From positions 93,488 to 157,487 of the forward strand of contig JAEUUP010000018.1 in assembly GCA_016787525.1 (NCBI GenBank): a DNA stretch of 64,000 nucleotides. Reading direction: 5' to 3'. This DNA is from Saprospiraceae bacterium. Lineage in GTDB: Bacteria; Bacteroidota; Bacteroidia; Chitinophagales; Saprospiraceae. A program made the position numbers and the translations under genes. The notes below the pieces were generated by a model. That model made no database searches. It was not told where the DNA came from and saw only the letters and a list, made by a program, of their open reading frames with translations. Shown here one piece after another: positions 18,901 to 28,195 of this stretch; the stretch's first letter is position 1, and each line of letters opens with the position of its first letter.

Positions 18901-19380
18901 GGTGTAGGTATCATTGCTTTAGCAGGTATTGTGGTGCGAAATGGTATCTTATTGGTTGAGTTTACCGAGATTCTGCTCAATCAAGGTGTACCTCTCAAAG
19001 AAGCCATCATCGAATCGGGGCGTACACGTATGACACCCGTGCTTTTGACAGCATCGGCGACAACATTAGGTCTGATTCCATTAGCTATTGGTATGAATCT
19101 CGATTTTGTAGCACTGTTTACGGAGCTCAATCCACATCTTCATTTTGGTGGCGATAGTGTAGCTTTCTGGGGCCCTCTCAGTTGGACGATGATTTATGGG
19201 TTAATTTTCGCAACATTTTTGACTTTGATTCTCGTACCAGCGATGTTGTTCTTGGCTGAACGTTTGAAGATGAAAGTGCTTAAAAATTATCATCCAAACC
19301 ACAAATTTCATGAAGCTCAAGCAGAATTAGCAGCTCAAAAACTAACTCCTACTGAGGGGGAGGAAACTGAGCATCAGTAG
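15922..19380 (+). CDS. RND-family efflux pump (AcrB-like, HAE1-type)
   Basis: 1152 residues, slightly longer than AcrB (about 1050). N-terminal transmembrane helix, first porter loop, six helices from about residue 330, second periplasmic loop (about 610-910) and a final helix block. The TM4 aspartate pair needed for proton coupling is present in GIVVDDAIVVIENTHRIF (residues about 412-413), and IVVRNGILLVEFTE marks TM10. It exports drugs or other amphiphiles with the adjacent adaptor and TolC. The C-terminus is a charged tail in which an iterated-word copy encodes PTEGEE. A further copy at 16663 gives ILRGGSG in the first porter domain. Confidence 0.9.
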   Translation: MLDKIKEFKPSSWSIDNKTFIYLLTLFLMFAGTMAYINIPKEQFPEVVFPQIMVNTIYPGTSPENMESLISKEIEKQVKAIPGLKKVTSNSVENFSSVMCEFNTTEDVQLAKQRVKDAVDKAKLPTDLKDKPSVIDIDISQVPIMNVHISGDMSLDRLKYYADVVKDRIEAMKEISRVDIVGALDREIQINVDMYKMSANMLTFSDIEGAVARENLTISGGNVDMDNVKRNMSVSGQFKTPRQIQEIILRGGSGAIVRLKDIADVRDTYEEPKSYARFNGKNVISLNVIKRGGQNLIIASDEIKRICDELQQTSFPKELKIGITGDQSIRTRVTLDDLINTIIIGFVLVTIILLFFMGTVNALFVALSVPLSMAVAFLFEPSLFTGFLGYKTFSLNMIVLFSFLLALGIVVDDAIVVIENTHRIFANGKVPIKKAAKLAAGEVFLPVLSGTLTTLAPFFPLAFWQGVIGRFMFYLPVTMIVTLFASLVVAYIINPVFAVDFMKPHPEVKQKKVTQSFITTCVVFVVMVAVGYMFNFGMGNFTLTLFFLYLLNKFVLNDAAEAFQKKVWPRVQNAYARVLISAIKTKWRALGLLIGTVALLFVSFILVGIAKPDVVFFPESDPNFAYTYIKLPVGTDTKFTDQVTKEVETRIMKLLGENNPLVSSVISNVAVGAGDPQSFDLSTNSNLGKVTVAFVPFAERHGKSTSTVLKQIREAVKGVPGAEIVVEKESSGPPTAKPISIEITGEDYRALAQASQGLKRYLDSLQIDGVEELKSDLNITKPEVTVNIDRETAMRNGLSTAQIGMDVRTSLFGKEITKFKTTEEDYPVNLRLKDEQRGNVNTLLGQKMIYRDMVMMGQLRSIPLNSLATVSYGNTLGGIKRKNQKRIVTLSSNVLTGFNPNQVVAQVEAATSNFKTPPDVDIKFGGEKEEQAETIAFFQWAMMASIGLIVLILVIQFNSISKMVIILSEIIFSIIGVLLGFVFTGMDIAIVMTGVGIIALAGIVVRNGILLVEFTEILLNQGVPLKEAIIESGRTRMTPVLLTASATTLGLIPLAIGMNLDFVALFTELNPHLHFGGDSVAFWGPLSWTMIYGLIFATFLTLILVPAMLFLAERLKMKVLKNYHPNHKFHEAQAELAAQKLTPTEGEETEHQ

Positions 19381-19401
19381 GGTTTCTTTTCTATGTAATA
19401 T

Positions 19402-19620
19402 TTAAGTAATCAGAAATAAGTTTTCGCGTGTTTGATACTCACTGTTTTGCGCTACGCGCAAAAGGCGTACTTTGAAAGTTTTTCTATTGGAGCGAGCGAT
19501 TTTTTGATTAAAATTTTTGCAAAGCCAAAATTTTAATCAAAAAATCGCTCGCTCCTCAAAGTCCTTTCGCCGCCAAAGGCGGCGTTTGAAATGCACGAAA
19601 ACTTATTTTTGACTACTTAA
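19402..19620. repeat. Cloverleaf-like palindromic element, about 219 bp
   Basis: An imperfect outer stem of about 29 bp (19402-19430 with 19592-19620, sharing AAATAAGTTTTCG) encloses three hairpins: TTTTGCGC/GCGCAAAA near 19443-19461, a perfect 29-bp stem (19489-19517 with 19527-19555), and CGCCGCC-AAA-GGCGGCG (19568-19584). It lies between convergent genes. The same plan recurs at 59687-59879. It is a mobile-element-like or structured-RNA-like repeat of unknown function. Confidence 0.7.
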
Positions 19621-19652
19621 TGATTATTATTCTTTTTGCGATAGTTTTTCAA

Positions 19653-19687
19653 CGGGGCGAGCCTTTCATGGGTATCGCCCTGTTTTT
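19653..19687. terminator. Intrinsic terminator
   Basis: GGGGCGA and TCGCCCT form a 7-bp stem around a 14-base loop, followed by TTTTTTT. It lies between the convergent RND pump and histidine kinase genes and could serve either. Confidence 0.6.
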
Positions 19688-19713
19688 TTGTAGGATAACT
19701 GACTGTTTACCAA

Positions 19714-21984
19714 TTATTTATGGCGCTCAAAGGTTTTTTTCAGAAATGACTCAATATTAAAAGAAATAGGAAGTGGTGCAGTCTCAGGTTGGTGTGATAT
19801 AGGCTCGTTGGTCACTCTATTGCTACTTCGATATTCTCCATTGCGAGAGATAGGTGCAGGAGCGGGAAGAGTAAAGACAGGAAGAAGGGGTTGCTGGGCA
19901 ATGACATTTTCTTTTAAGAAAGGAGTGTCTGTCTGTTTGGGGCGAGCATCAGTAGCTAGCTCCTCTGATTTATGAGCAGTTTTGGTTACAGCTTTAGGTA
20001 CAGTAAAAAAGAAAGTTGTGCCATGTCCTTCTGAGGATTCGAGCCAAATGCGACCGCCATAAGTTGAGACAATGCGCTGACAAAACGCTAAACCAATACC
20101 CGAACCCTCATATTCTGCTGATGAGTGTAGGCGGCGAAACATACCAAAAATTTGCTCTTGATACTGAGGGGGTATTCCAATGCCATTATCTTGGATTCTG
20201 AAAACCCAATCGTTGTCTTGCCAAATGGCTGAAATTGTGACAGTTGGCACAGCACTTTTATTGTATTTCAGACCATTGTTGATAATATTTTGGAACAACT
20301 GCGTAAAAAGCGAAGAATGTCCTCTCAGTGTAGGAAGTTCTTTGGCGATGATTTGTGCATTTTTTTCAACAATAATACTTTGTAAGTTATTGTTGACTAA
20401 AAATAAGACATTGTTGAGGTCAACGGGTTGAGGTTCACCGATATTTTTGTCAATTTTTGAGTAATTCAACAAATCTTCAATCAATTTTGTAGATTGACGA
20501 ACATTGGTTTTGATAAATTCCAAATATTCTTGCGCACGGCTGTCCAACGAATTTTGGAGTCTTTTCTCCAAAAGTTGTGCAAATGAACCGATATTGCGAA
20601 TAGGTGCACGCAGGTCATGCGAAGCAATATGGGCAAAATCAGTCAATTCTTGATTACTTTTTATCAATTTTTGAGCATATTCAGAAATTTGGGATTGCAT
20701 CACTTCAACCTCTAATGCCCGATTGCGAGCATGTTCTTCGAGTATTTGATTGCGCTCCGCCATCAGTTTTTCATTTTGGCGCAACGATTCAATCATGCGT
20801 TCTTGTACATCATGTTTTTCTTTTCTCAATATGCTAAAGCGGTCAACAATAGCCATAAAAAATAGTACAGACTCAATGGCTACGGCAATATACATGATAT
20901 TTCGTGTCCACATATTACTTTCTATAATGCCCATGTTGTAGAGTGTGAACAAGGTGATTCCGCTTGTAAGGCACAATGCAGCAGCTATGAAAAAACGAGC
21001 AATTTGATTTCCTTTCCTATATACTTGCACACCTGTAAATATCAAAAATAGGTTGAAGGGAAACGTCATAGCATAGATAGATAAAATATTGAGTTCGTAG
21101 AGACCCAACACTGCTAAACAGATATTAGCGGCGTAGAAGAAAATAAAAGCCACCATGCCTTTGTCAAGCTGTGGCGCATATTGTTTGATATTCAAGAAAC
21201 TACGTGAAAAATAAATACCGAATATGCCTGCAAAACCATGAAAATAAAATCCAACTATGTGTATCTGAGGATTGTTAGGATGTACATACTGATACAGATA
21301 ACCATCGAATCGCAAAATGGTTAACATAATAAATACAGCGTATCCGATGTAAAAACCATAGAACGATTCGCGTGAAGTGAGAAAGAACAGTAAATTGAAT
21401 AGGAGGACAACTGAGATAACACCAATGAAAATGCCATGAAACAAATCGCTGTTGTGCCAAGTTTCGACAAAGGCGTTTTTTGTACCGACTTGTGCTCTTA
21501 TCGAAAGCGGATAAGGCGAACGGATATTGAGCAAATAAGTAGTTAGTTCTGATTTTTTCCCTTGCAAAGTGAATACTTGGAGGTTGTGCTTGACCAATCT
21601 TTCTTTGAAAGGGAATATCTTTCCAATTCGTTGAAGCGATATATTGTTTTGGTTGTCAATGGTATATAGGTAAGATGTATCAGCTATGCCTGTGCTGAGT
21701 TCGAGCAATAAATCATTAGAAGACTCATTTTGTATTTGAAACTTAATCCAAGCATTTCTAGAATTGCTGCCACCTAAATGAAACACTTCTTGTACTGAGG
21801 GGGTGAATTGAGTGCTTCTTAGCACTTGATGAACATCTAATTGTCGGGTTTTATCATCTAAAAAAGAAGTTTGCTTCGCTATTGAAAATAGGGTATCTCC
21901 TTCATAAATATACAGAGGTACTTGTTGCGCAAAAAGAAAAATTGGGCAGACGATACAGTAAAAGATAAGTTGGCATTTTTGCAT
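19714..21984 (-). CDS. 7TMR-DISM sensor histidine kinase
   Basis: 756 residues. A signal peptide (ending FAQQ) is followed by a 7TMR-DISM extracellular domain (about 25-170), seven transmembrane helices (about 185-385), a coiled coil (about 390-440) and a kinase core. The HisKA phospho-acceptor is FAHIASHDLRAPIRN (His near residue 454); the ATPase domain has an N-box NIINNGLKYNK, DNGIGIPPQYQEQIF and GSGIGLAFCQRIV. A C-terminal tail of about 90 residues is rich in Pro, Thr and Ser and has no domain I recognise. No response regulator is next to it, so its partner is elsewhere. Family members are thought to sense small extracellular ligands. Confidence 0.9.
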   Translation of the reverse strand: MQKCQLIFYCIVCPIFLFAQQVPLYIYEGDTLFSIAKQTSFLDDKTRQLDVHQVLRSTQFTPSVQEVFHLGGSNSRNAWIKFQIQNESSNDLLLELSTGIADTSYLYTIDNQNNISLQRIGKIFPFKERLVKHNLQVFTLQGKKSELTTYLLNIRSPYPLSIRAQVGTKNAFVETWHNSDLFHGIFIGVISVVLLFNLLFFLTSRESFYGFYIGYAVFIMLTILRFDGYLYQYVHPNNPQIHIVGFYFHGFAGIFGIYFSRSFLNIKQYAPQLDKGMVAFIFFYAANICLAVLGLYELNILSIYAMTFPFNLFLIFTGVQVYRKGNQIARFFIAAALCLTSGITLFTLYNMGIIESNMWTRNIMYIAVAIESVLFFMAIVDRFSILRKEKHDVQERMIESLRQNEKLMAERNQILEEHARNRALEVEVMQSQISEYAQKLIKSNQELTDFAHIASHDLRAPIRNIGSFAQLLEKRLQNSLDSRAQEYLEFIKTNVRQSTKLIEDLLNYSKIDKNIGEPQPVDLNNVLFLVNNNLQSIIVEKNAQIIAKELPTLRGHSSLFTQLFQNIINNGLKYNKSAVPTVTISAIWQDNDWVFRIQDNGIGIPPQYQEQIFGMFRRLHSSAEYEGSGIGLAFCQRIVSTYGGRIWLESSEGHGTTFFFTVPKAVTKTAHKSEELATDARPKQTDTPFLKENVIAQQPLLPVFTLPAPAPISRNGEYRSSNRVTNEPISHQPETAPLPISFNIESFLKKTFERHK

Positions 21985-22095
21985 TCAGTTCGTTTATTTT
22001 ATTTTCGTCAGAGTAAGTTAGATGCTCGTTGAGCGGTATTAATTCTAAGTTGGTTTATTCTAAAAACGTATATTATTTTTAAACTTATCAGAGAG

Positions 22096-22103
22096 CAAAG
22101 ATA
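22096..22103 (-). promoter_or_regulatory. Putative promoter -7 box for the histidine kinase
   Basis: The minus strand reads TATCTTTG, matching TAnnTTTG, about 110 bp upstream of the kinase start and downstream of the small minus-strand gene. Confidence 0.45.
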
Positions 22104-22162
22104 GATATATGATAACCGAATGGCAATAGTAGAAAATGGTATAATTGAAATAGTTCAAAAGT

Positions 22163-22501
22163 CTAATCCATGTCCCAATCCCAAGTACTTGGATTCTTTT
22201 CACGATAGGCTTTTTTAGTGGCGACACGCAGTTTTTGACGCTCTAAAACCAGTTTAGCCAAGGCAACATTAGCATCTTCTTGATTTCCGGGCATCAAAGC
22301 GGTGTTTATTTTTTTTTCTGAAACATCTAAACGGTAAAGTAGGCTCAAAAGGAAATCCATTTTATGCTCAATCATATAACTGATGGCTTCGGCAAGGTAA
22401 TCGAGTAGTTCTTGTTCCGTCATCTCCTGTTTGGGTTGAACCAACTCAAAGTCGCGTAAAATGAGGGCAGTTGTCTCGTTATTGTCAGAATATTCTGTCA
22501 C
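22163..22501 (-). CDS. Hypothetical protein, small helical
   Basis: 112 residues, mostly helical and acidic, with a MTEQELLDYLAEAISYMIEHKMDFLLS stretch and a basic RQKLRVATKKAYREK near the end. No catalytic motif, signal peptide or membrane segment. It is upstream of the histidine kinase on the same strand, 178 bp away with a separate promoter-like box between, so the link is weak. I do not recognise the family. Confidence 0.6.
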   Translation of the reverse strand: MTEYSDNNETTALILRDFELVQPKQEMTEQELLDYLAEAISYMIEHKMDFLLSLLYRLDVSEKKINTALMPGNQEDANVALAKLVLERQKLRVATKKAYREKNPSTWDWDMD

Positions 22502-22688
22502 GTTATTTTAGTTTATTAAAAAAATGAACGGGGCAAAACTACGTTTTTTAATCCAAAAGCTTGACCTAAATTTCGTTATCCTCTTAGTATCTACCAGCAT
22601 TTTGTAAATTGTGCCGTTTTTCGGTGCGATTTTTGAAAAAATCTTGTTAAGCAAAAACTCATTTAAGACATTATTTTAAGACCGACTA

Positions 22689-25600
22689 GTGAAAAATTTA
22701 ATTCCTCAATATATTCTCCGCCAATTTGCCATAGAAAAGTCATCTGGCTCTTTCTACGCAACAACTATGTTTGTTGACATCAGTGGATTCACTGCCTTGA
22801 CAGAGTCTCTTATGAGACAAGGTACTGAGGGGGCCGAAGTTTTATCAGAAATACTCGACCTTATCTTTGCACCTATGGTCACAAAGGTGTATGCCAAAGG
22901 TGGAGAAATTCCTCATTTTGCAGGTGATGCTTTTACGGCCATTTTTGTAGGCAATCAGGCTGAAAAAGTGGCTGCTTTGGCACATGATATCAGAGACTCT
23001 TTTGATCAAAACCCTGTTTTCGAGACTAAATTCGGTCATTTCAGGATGAATATTCGTATTGGTTTATCGTATGGCGAAGTCTCTTGGGGTATCATCGGTG
23101 ACAGGCTTAAAACTTTTTACTTTAGAGGGAATGCTATTGACCAAGCTGCTTTTGCCCAACAAAAAGCGGTGTCACAAGAGATTGTGATGGATAGTGCATT
23201 CCAACACATTTTGATGAATCAAGACCCCACTCTAATAGAAAAAGAAGAAAGATACACAACAGTTAGTAAACAAGAAAAAGAGCGAGCCTTCGCTTCTTTT
23301 TTACCACAATCGGTCGTTAATTTCAATGGGAAAGGTGAGTTCAGAGATGTAGTTTCTGTATTTATTTCTTTTGCCAACGTGATTTCAAAAGCCGATTTAG
23401 AGGACTATGCAACCATTGTGTTGGAACAATTTGAGTCTTTTGGGGGATACTTTAAAGAACTCGATTTTGGGGATAAAGGAGGTCTGATGGTGGGTTTCTG
23501 GGGCGCGCCAACGGCTTATGAGAACAATTTGACGCGGGCTTTGGAGTGTATTTTGGCTATTAAAGACGAGTTGAGCCACCTACAGGTGCATCGTTCATTT
23601 AAGTTTCGAGCAGGTGTCACATCGGGAGTGGCTTATGCAGGCATGATTGGAGGGATGGAAAGATGTCAGTATGCTGTTGTAGGTAGTCGAGTCAATTTGG
23701 CTGCTCGTTTGGCTTTACAGGCAAATTGGAACGAAACGCTTGTAGATAAACATGTGCTTCATGCCAAAACTTTTGACTTTCAGGAGAAAGGTAATTTGCG
23801 CTACAAGGGGTTCTCGGAGAAAGTTCCAACGTTCAAATTGTTGAAGAAAAAAATGGAAGAACGTCCATTTTTTATAGGTGATATGATTGGGCGCGATACC
23901 GAATTGCATCATTTAGTGGAGTTGACAGCCTCCACTCTGACGAATAAATCGGCGGGTATTGCCTATATTTGGGGAGAGCCTGGTATCGGTAAGAGTCGGT
24001 TGACATTTGAATTAAGGCATCAAATTGAGAAATTTTTGAAAGTCACTTGGGCTGTTTGTCAAAGTGACCAAATATTGAGAAAACCATTCAACTCATTCAT
24101 TTATTTTCTAAAAAATTACTTCAAACAGTCTGTAGAGCAAACTCCTACTCAAAATAAGACAGCTTTTGAATGGATGTTTGAAAATCTCGTTCGTAGCTTG
24201 CCAGAGTCTGCTTATACTGAGGGGGCTGAATTGATACGAACGCGATTTGTTTTGGCGGCTTTGGTGGGTTTAAATTACCCAGATTCGTTGTGGGAGCAAC
24301 TCGACGCTCGTGGGCGTTACGATAATACTTTGGCGGCTATCGAGAACTTATTGAAGGCTTTGGCGCAGGTGCAACCTTTAGTGATTGAAGTCGAGGATGC
24401 TCATTGGTTAGATGCTGATTCACATGTGATTTTACAGAATTTTGCTCGTCATATGACAGCATTGCCTATTTTGATTGTAGCGACTATGCGTTATGACGAT
24501 GAAGGTAATAAAAATGGTCTGTTTGGTGCTGATATACTGAGGGGGGGAAAAACAAAATTTACGGATATTGACCTCAACGTTTTGTCGCCACAAGGATTGA
24601 AAGAACTGGCTGAAAGTAAGCTGAAAGGCGAAGTGCATCCCGATTTTTCAGAAATGCTGTGGCGGACGACGAATGGTAATCCTTTCTATATCGAACAAAT
24701 TTTGGCTTATTTTGCAGAAAATAATCTTTTGCAAAAAATTGATAATCAATATACTGTAAAAGATACGAATATTCGTATTTCAACTTCTATCTCTGCTATT
24801 CTGACGGCTCGTATTGATAGGCTGTCTTCCATTCTGAAAGAAACTGTGAAAGCAGCGGCGGTCATTGGACGAGAATTTGAGCTGCCAGTTTTGTCGGAAG
24901 TCATACTTCAACACGATGAATATGTGCGCCGCAACGGCAATGGGCAAATTGTGCTGAGGGAACAAATCCAGAGTGCTGAAAAAGGACAAATTTGGCGCGC
25001 TATGAACGAGTTACGTTACATTTTTAGACATTCGCTCTTGCGCGAAGCTGTCTATGATATGCAACTGAAAACACGTTTGCGCGAACTGCATTTTATGATT
25101 GCTAAAGCCATCGAAAAGGTGTACAGCAATAATATCGAACAACGATATGTTGACCTCGCTTTTCACTATGAGCAAGCCGAAGTAAAATCAAAAACTTTAG
25201 AATATCTACGCAAAGCAGCTGATTTTGCACGCCGCAACTACCAAAATCAGCAAGCACTCGATTTTTACGACCGTCTGTTGAAAAACATTGAGAATGAGAC
25301 AGAGCTGGTCAAAACGCTAATAAAAAAAGGCGAAGTACTGCAATTAGTGGGGCGTTGGTACGACTCTGAAATTGCTTTTCATGAAGCCTTATTCAAGGCA
25401 GCGGCTACGGGTAATATCAATTTGAAAGGTCGTACAAATAGTGCATTGGGGACTCTTTTGATGCTTAAAGGCAACTATGAAGAGGCACGTCCTTACTTAG
25501 AAAAAGCGGCTTCTTATTTTGAACAAGTTATTGACAGTCAAGGTATTGCAAGGGCTTATGGGAGCTTGGGTAATCTATATTTCCGACAAGGAGAATATGA

Positions 25601-26417
25601 TTTGGCAAAGGACTATTTTTCAAAAAGTATTCATATTAGCCGCGAGCATGGTCTGCGCTCGCCAGCTCAAATAGTTTCAAATTTGGGCTTAACTTATATG
25701 AATCAAGGGGATTATACTGAGGGGGTTAAAACGCAACGAGAAGAATTAGAAATAGCTGAAAAAAACAATGATTTGGCAGGCGCAGCGACACTTTGGGTTA
25801 ATTTAGGTATTGTTTATTTTGAGAAAGGTGACGAAAATGCAGCTCTGCGTTGTTTTGAAAAAGGCTTAGAATTATGTCAATTGCTTGGAAATAAACAGTT
25901 TACATCTATTGCATTGGGTTGTATTGGCAATGTGTGGCGAGTGAAAGGTAATTTTGAAAAAGCAGCAGGTTATCTAACAGAAGACTTGAAAATGTGCAAC
26001 GAACTGGGCGACCGACAAGGAATTGCTATTGCTCACGAACTGATTGGTAAATTGTACTCGACCAAAGGTGAGTTCAATGAAGCTAAAAAGCATTTTGAAG
26101 AAAGCTTAACATTGTGTCGTCAGATCAACTATCAAAAAGGCATAGCAAAAGCCTTACATAGTTTGACCGAAACTTTCTCATATCATAACGACTTCTTAAA
26201 AGCACTTGAGTATTGCGATGAAGCAATTGGCATTGCTCGGAAAATCAATAATCAACTTATTTTAGGTCAATGTCTGGTTGAGAAAGCCCATATTTTGCTC
26301 AAAGCGGGTGATTACTATGGCGCGAAATTGCTACAAACAGAAACGGTGGAAGTGGCAGAAAAATTGGGTAACGAAAAATTGTCGCAACAAGTCCAAGCTT
26401 TTTTAAAAAAGATTTAG
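22689..26417 (+). CDS. Class III adenylate/guanylate cyclase with tandem cyclase domains, NTPase and TPR repeats (soluble adenylyl cyclase-like)
   Basis: 1242 residues from a GTG start. The first cyclase domain has both metal aspartates (MFVDISGFTALTE, D30; HFAGDAFTAIF, near 80). The second (about 215-400) keeps the fold, but its first metal position is VSVFISFANV, where Asp is lost, as in a paired C1/C2 heterodimer. Then comes an AAA/NACHT-like NTPase with Walker A GEPGIGKSR (near 428) and Walker B LVIEVEDAHW (near 565), and about ten TPR units from residue 800 to the end. This is the order of mammalian sAC and mycobacterial LuxR-cyclase relatives. It probably makes cAMP in response to a cytosolic signal. 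Four iterated-word copies lie in it, encoding TEG or ILRGG. Confidence 0.88.
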   Translation: MKNLIPQYILRQFAIEKSSGSFYATTMFVDISGFTALTESLMRQGTEGAEVLSEILDLIFAPMVTKVYAKGGEIPHFAGDAFTAIFVGNQAEKVAALAHDIRDSFDQNPVFETKFGHFRMNIRIGLSYGEVSWGIIGDRLKTFYFRGNAIDQAAFAQQKAVSQEIVMDSAFQHILMNQDPTLIEKEERYTTVSKQEKERAFASFLPQSVVNFNGKGEFRDVVSVFISFANVISKADLEDYATIVLEQFESFGGYFKELDFGDKGGLMVGFWGAPTAYENNLTRALECILAIKDELSHLQVHRSFKFRAGVTSGVAYAGMIGGMERCQYAVVGSRVNLAARLALQANWNETLVDKHVLHAKTFDFQEKGNLRYKGFSEKVPTFKLLKKKMEERPFFIGDMIGRDTELHHLVELTASTLTNKSAGIAYIWGEPGIGKSRLTFELRHQIEKFLKVTWAVCQSDQILRKPFNSFIYFLKNYFKQSVEQTPTQNKTAFEWMFENLVRSLPESAYTEGAELIRTRFVLAALVGLNYPDSLWEQLDARGRYDNTLAAIENLLKALAQVQPLVIEVEDAHWLDADSHVILQNFARHMTALPILIVATMRYDDEGNKNGLFGADILRGGKTKFTDIDLNVLSPQGLKELAESKLKGEVHPDFSEMLWRTTNGNPFYIEQILAYFAENNLLQKIDNQYTVKDTNIRISTSISAILTARIDRLSSILKETVKAAAVIGREFELPVLSEVILQHDEYVRRNGNGQIVLREQIQSAEKGQIWRAMNELRYIFRHSLLREAVYDMQLKTRLRELHFMIAKAIEKVYSNNIEQRYVDLAFHYEQAEVKSKTLEYLRKAADFARRNYQNQQALDFYDRLLKNIENETELVKTLIKKGEVLQLVGRWYDSEIAFHEALFKAAATGNINLKGRTNSALGTLLMLKGNYEEARPYLEKAASYFEQVIDSQGIARAYGSLGNLYFRQGEYDLAKDYFSKSIHISREHGLRSPAQIVSNLGLTYMNQGDYTEGVKTQREELEIAEKNNDLAGAATLWVNLGIVYFEKGDENAALRCFEKGLELCQLLGNKQFTSIALGCIGNVWRVKGNFEKAAGYLTEDLKMCNELGDRQGIAIAHELIGKLYSTKGEFNEAKKHFEESLTLCRQINYQKGIAKALHSLTETFSYHNDFLKALEYCDEAIGIARKINNQLILGQCLVEKAHILLKAGDYYGAKLLQTETVEVAEKLGNEKLSQQVQAFLKKI

Positions 26418-26470
26418 TTTAGTCATTGGGTCATTAGGCGAATCCAATTCAATGACTAACGATAAAATAC

Positions 26471-26508
26471 TGAGGGGTCTCATCTATCGGAATAGACGAA
26501 ACCCCTCA
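26471..26508 (+). terminator. Hairpin using an iterated-word copy as one arm
   Basis: TGAGGGGT (26471-26478, part of a word copy starting at 26467) pairs with ACCCCTCA (26501-26508), with a further inner pairing in the loop; AAAAAAA follows on the plus strand. It lies 54 bp after the cyclase stop codon. Confidence 0.5.
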
Positions 26509-26917
26509 ACAAAAAAAGTGTTTCAACCCTTAAAAAATGTTGTAGTTTTTCGCTTGAAATAACGTTAAAACTACATTCATTTTGTGTCTCATCATACTTC
26601 ATAATTGACACAAAATATTGACTTAAAGTCACTTATATTGATTCGGTTTTTGATTTTTGACTAGTAATGTTCGCAGGAAATAAATTGTTTTCGGACGGAC
26701 TTGGGTTGTTTTGTCAAATTGAGGTGCAATTTAATACTTTTGTTATAACTTTTATATATAAGTAAAAATATTTTTTATTTGTATCCTGAAAATTTTAATT
26801 GAAACCTGCTCAACGTATAAATTTCCTTAATTGAAATAATCGAATCTTACCTTTAAATCCGTATAAAAAGGCTATTTTTGCAGCTAAATTTGATTGTCAA
26901 ACTAAAATGTTGAATGT
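26509..26917. other. A+T-rich intergenic region before pgk
   Basis: About 400 bp with no supported gene on either strand. It contains the pgk promoter box near its end and otherwise only A+T-rich sequence; no dyad longer than about 8 bp was noticed. Confidence 0.5.
26873..26880 (+). promoter_or_regulatory. Putative pgk promoter -7 box TATTTTTG
   Basis: TATTTTTG fits TAnnTTTG and ends 37 bp before the pgk ATG. No clear -33 TTG at the right spacing. Confidence 0.5.
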
Positions 26918-28123
26918 ATGAACCTTGATTTTAAAGGCAAAAAAGCCCTTGTTCGCGTGGATTTTAATGTGCCACTCGATAAAAAAACGCTTGCTATAAC
27001 AGACGATACGCGGATGCGTGCCGCTTTACCAACTATCAACACTATTTTGGAAAATGGTGGTTCGGTCATCTTAATGAGTCACTTCGACCGACCTTTGAAA
27101 AAACTCAAAGAAGATGGTTCAATTGACGTTGAGCGATTCACTTTGCGTCATTTGGTTGCACATTTGAGCGATTTATTGAGTCGTCCAGTCCAATTTGCAA
27201 ATGATTGTTTGGGTGCTGAGGCAGTTGAGAAAGCTAAAAACTTGCAAGCGGGAGAAGTGCTTTTGCTTGAAAATACACGTTTTTACAAAGGTGAAGAAAA
27301 AGGAGATGCCGAAATGGCGCAAAAACTGGCAACTTTGGGCGATATTTATGTCAATGATGCCTTCGGGACGGCACATCGTGCGCACGCTTCGACAACAACT
27401 GTTGCGCAGTTTTTTGATAAAGACCATAAAACTTTTGGCTTCTTGATGCAAGCAGAAGTAGATAATGCCGACCGAGTGTTGAACAATCCAGAAAAACCGT
27501 TCACAGCAATTGTAGGTGGTGCAAAAGTGAGTGATAAGATTTTGATTTTGGAGCGTTTGATAGATTCTGTTGACAATCTTATTATCGGCGGCGGCATGGC
27601 TTATACATTTTTCAAGGCGATGGGTGGACAGATTGGCAATTCTTTGTGTGAGGCGGATAGACTTGACCACGCTCTGGCTTTGATTGAAAAAGCAAAGTCA
27701 AAGGGAGTCACTATTTTGTTGCCAACAGATTCGCTCGTGGCTGATAAGTTCGATGCTGAAGCCAATACACAGGTAACGCCGAGCGATAATATTCCTGACG
27801 GTTGGATGGGTTTAGACATTGGTTCTGAGGCGATTGCAACTTTTAGTGAAACTGTAAAGGCTTCTAAAACAATACTTTGGAATGGTCCAATGGGTGTTTT
27901 TGAAATACCCAAATTTGCAGTAGGTACAAAAGAAATCGCTTTGGCAGTAGCGGCGGCTACTACTGAGGGGGCGTTTTCACTCGTCGGTGGTGGTGATTCA
28001 GTGGCTGCTGTGACTCAAATGGGTTTAGAAAAATCAGTTAGTTTTGTTTCTACAGGCGGCGGTGCTATGTTGGAGTTTTTGGAAGGGAAAGAACTTCCTG
28101 GCATTGCAGCTATAAAAGCGTAA
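26918..28123 (+). CDS. pgk: Phosphoglycerate kinase
   Basis: 401 residues, the normal length. It converts 1,3-bisphosphoglycerate and ADP to 3-phosphoglycerate and ATP in glycolysis, in the cytoplasm. The signature [13 protein letters not shown] is at the N-terminus, followed by MSHFDRP (usually SHLGRP), [12 protein letters not shown], and the nucleotide-binding [16 protein letters not shown] and [10 protein letters not shown] near the C-terminus. An iterated-word copy encodes TTEG (about 348-351) just before the FSLVGGGDS loop. It has its own promoter box and is followed by a strong hairpin, so it is probably a single-gene transcript. Confidence 0.97.
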   Translation: MNLDFKGKKALVRVDFNVPLDKKTLAITDDTRMRAALPTINTILENGGSVILMSHFDRPLKKLKEDGSIDVERFTLRHLVAHLSDLLSRPVQFANDCLGAEAVEKAKNLQAGEVLLLENTRFYKGEEKGDAEMAQKLATLGDIYVNDAFGTAHRAHASTTTVAQFFDKDHKTFGFLMQAEVDNADRVLNNPEKPFTAIVGGAKVSDKILILERLIDSVDNLIIGGGMAYTFFKAMGGQIGNSLCEADRLDHALALIEKAKSKGVTILLPTDSLVADKFDAEANTQVTPSDNIPDGWMGLDIGSEAIATFSETVKASKTILWNGPMGVFEIPKFAVGTKEIALAVAAATTEGAFSLVGGGDSVAAVTQMGLEKSVSFVSTGGGAMLEFLEGKELPGIAAIKA

Positions 28124-28133
28124 TTTGGAACTT

Positions 28134-28176
28134 TAAGATATAGTGAACCATTTTAACCAAGGTTCACTATATCTTA
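28134..28176 (+). terminator. Hairpin after pgk
   Basis: A perfect 16-bp stem (28134-28149 with 28161-28176, containing TATAGTGAACC) closes an 11-base loop. It lacks a long U run, so it is a terminator or mRNA-stabilising hairpin. Confidence 0.6.
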
Positions 28177-28195
28177 GATTTCAATCATCAACAAC

